Assembly: GCF_013283795.1 (NCBI RefSeq) | Contig: NZ_JABSOD010000004.1 | Location: 124,001 to 188,000, forward strand | Direction: 5' to 3' | DNA from: Rheinheimera lutimaris | GTDB lineage: Bacteria > Pseudomonadota > Gammaproteobacteria > Enterobacterales > Alteromonadaceae | Length of the DNA stretch: 64,000 nucleotides | Shown: one piece after another, positions 62,996-64,000 of the stretch | Layout: the number at the start of each line of letters is the position of its first letter | Position numbering within the stretch: position 1 is the stretch's first letter | Made by a program: the position numbers and the translations under genes | The notes under the pieces: model-generated | The model's input: the letters and a program-made list of their open reading frames with translations, nothing else | Databases searched by the model: none | Told to the model about the DNA's origin: nothing

Positions 62996-63007
62996 GCTGT
63001 CCTTTGC

Positions 63008-64000
63008 TTATCTCAGGTGATCATTTAACACATTTTGCACAGTTCGCTGCAACATATGCCGGTAACTGCCGCGTAATTCAACCGATGCCGCAGCGCCATA
63101 TTCGGGCTGCTGTTGCGGCAACCCGCCAAAGGTGCAGGCACTGAAACGCGCCGGCTGTGTGGCAATAAAACGGCACAAGGCAGTAAAGCGCGACTGATTT
63201 AGCTGATTCACGCTGCACTGTTCAAAGCTGCCGTTACGGCGCTTAATAAACTCAAACGGATGCGTCAAAATGCATACTGCACTCAGGCCCTGCTGCCAGG
63301 CTTGCTGCAAGGCACCGGTAATTTCCGTTACCGAACAGGCGGTAATCGCCATAATACGCTGACAACGGCTACCGTTAAGCCGGTATGAGTTAAAACTGGT
63401 TAACGGCAGCTCTGTCACGCCGTCTAACTGACAAAAGCCGTAGTAACGCTGCAACGCTGCATCTGCATTGGCCGGCAGCAATGCGGCAGCGATATTAGAA
63501 GAATAGTGCAGTCCGGCGGCGGCACAGGCAGCAAAGGTGTCACGTCCGGTAGAAAAATTGCCGGTGCGTACCGCAACCGGGGAACCAAACCCCCAGTCGG
63601 TAAAGCGTTGGCGCGCTTCCTGGAAAATTGCGATAAGTTCATTAAGTGGCCGCCCGGTAGAGGCGTCATTGGGCTGCGGATGTATCAGCTTGCCGTCAGC
63701 AAAATTAAGCCAGCACGGATGCAGATGCAGTTGTAAATCCTGGCCGGCAGCCAAAATCTGCTCAGCCCGACGTTGCATAGGCGCAACACCAAAATAGCGG
63801 TTTTGCAGGCTTTCCGTAAAAAAAGTAGCGCTTAAGCCATAGGCTTGCAGCGTACGCAGTAAAAAGCCCAGGGCTTCACTTTTGCCGTTTACCATGCCAT
63901 CGACAGGGCCGTCCAGTAACGGTCGGTAGCGCTGCGGATCAGCAAAAGCGCCGGCAACAGACGCTTCGGTATCAACGGTAATATAGACTTGTAACGCGGC
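63008..64000 (-). CDS. Polysaccharide deacetylase (NodB-like), start beyond window
   Basis: The open frame runs to the right window edge (at least 330 residues before the stop); an internal ATG at 63895 is not the true start because the NodB motif 1 segment VYITVDTEASVAG lies upstream of it. Further motifs: HLHP in DLQLHLHPCWLNF (metal histidines) and ILTHPFEF near the C-terminal part. It forms a minus-strand unit with the ATP-grasp gene, converging on the XrtA operon. Likely modifies the polymer or a precursor; exact substrate unknown. Confidence 0.85.
   Translation of the reverse strand, partial: AALQVYITVDTEASVAGAFADPQRYRPLLDGPVDGMVNGKSEALGFLLRTLQAYGLSATFFTESLQNRYFGVAPMQRRAEQILAAGQDLQLHLHPCWLNFADGKLIHPQPNDASTGRPLNELIAIFQEARQRFTDWGFGSPVAVRTGNFSTGRDTFAACAAAGLHYSSNIAAALLPANADAALQRYYGFCQLDGVTELPLTSFNSYRLNGSRCQRIMAITACSVTEITGALQQAWQQGLSAVCILTHPFEFIKRRNGSFEQCSVNQLNQSRFTALCRFIATQPARFSACTFGGLPQQQPEYGAAASVELRGSYRHMLQRTVQNVLNDHLR

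Overview
The window looks like chromosomal DNA of a gammaproteobacterium of the Alteromonadales type (Rheinheimera, Arsukibacterium, Alishewanella and relatives). This is inferred from family resemblance and gene order, not from a search. Several neighbourhoods match enteric or Shewanella-type synteny: prmB-aroC opposite smrB with sixA, maoP facing hdfR, fadI-fadJ, folX-yfcH, and tesA facing ybbA-ybbP. No transposase, integrase, phage gene or CRISPR array was seen.

Left part (1-34300), housekeeping and regulation. It holds a minus-strand run (prmB, aroC, an MFS transporter, an ATP-NAD kinase-like protein and a cut-off gene), smrB, sixA, a pitrilysin-like M16 protease, and a PAS-GGDEF-EAL protein. 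Then come maoP/hdfR and fadIJ, whose promoter carries FadR-like and PsrA-like palindromes. A six-gene MoxR/VWA (Bat-type) operon follows, then putP, an EAL-HDOD protein, a secreted ComEA-like protein, a PepSY gene with a PhoPQ-like two-component system, folX, yfcH, ybbAP and tesA.

Middle (34282-35239), a minus-strand tRNA operon behind a near-consensus promoter with a GC-rich discriminator. It encodes tRNA-Ala(GGC) and seven tRNAs built on a tRNA-Glu body. Four of the seven carry the Asp anticodon GTC and sit in exact 110-bp tandem units. Of the three TTC (Glu) copies, two have lost positions known to matter to E. coli GluRS. This is the most unusual signal in the window.

Right part (35505-64000), a large exosortase A (XrtA/PEP-CTERM type) exopolysaccharide locus. 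The ATPase gene stands alone on the plus strand. A minus-strand block encodes export protein, chain-length protein, tyrosine autokinase and outer-membrane beta-barrel. A divergent plus-strand operon of sixteen tightly overlapping genes encodes the initiating sugar transferase, deacetylase, FemAB-like protein, exosortase A with an EpsI-like domain, four glycosyltransferases, two AsnB-type amidotransferases, an AlgD-like GDP-mannose dehydrogenase, a membrane-anchored transglutaminase-like protein, an O-antigen-ligase-like protein, a PaaK/CapK-like adenylating enzyme, a secreted PL14-like lyase and a low-molecular-weight tyrosine phosphatase. An ATP-grasp enzyme and a second deacetylase (cut by the window end) converge from the right. 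Together these suggest synthesis, export, phospho-control and turnover of a polymer that may contain (amidated) hexuronic acid. No PEP-CTERM substrate protein and no PrsK/PrsR regulator lies in the window.
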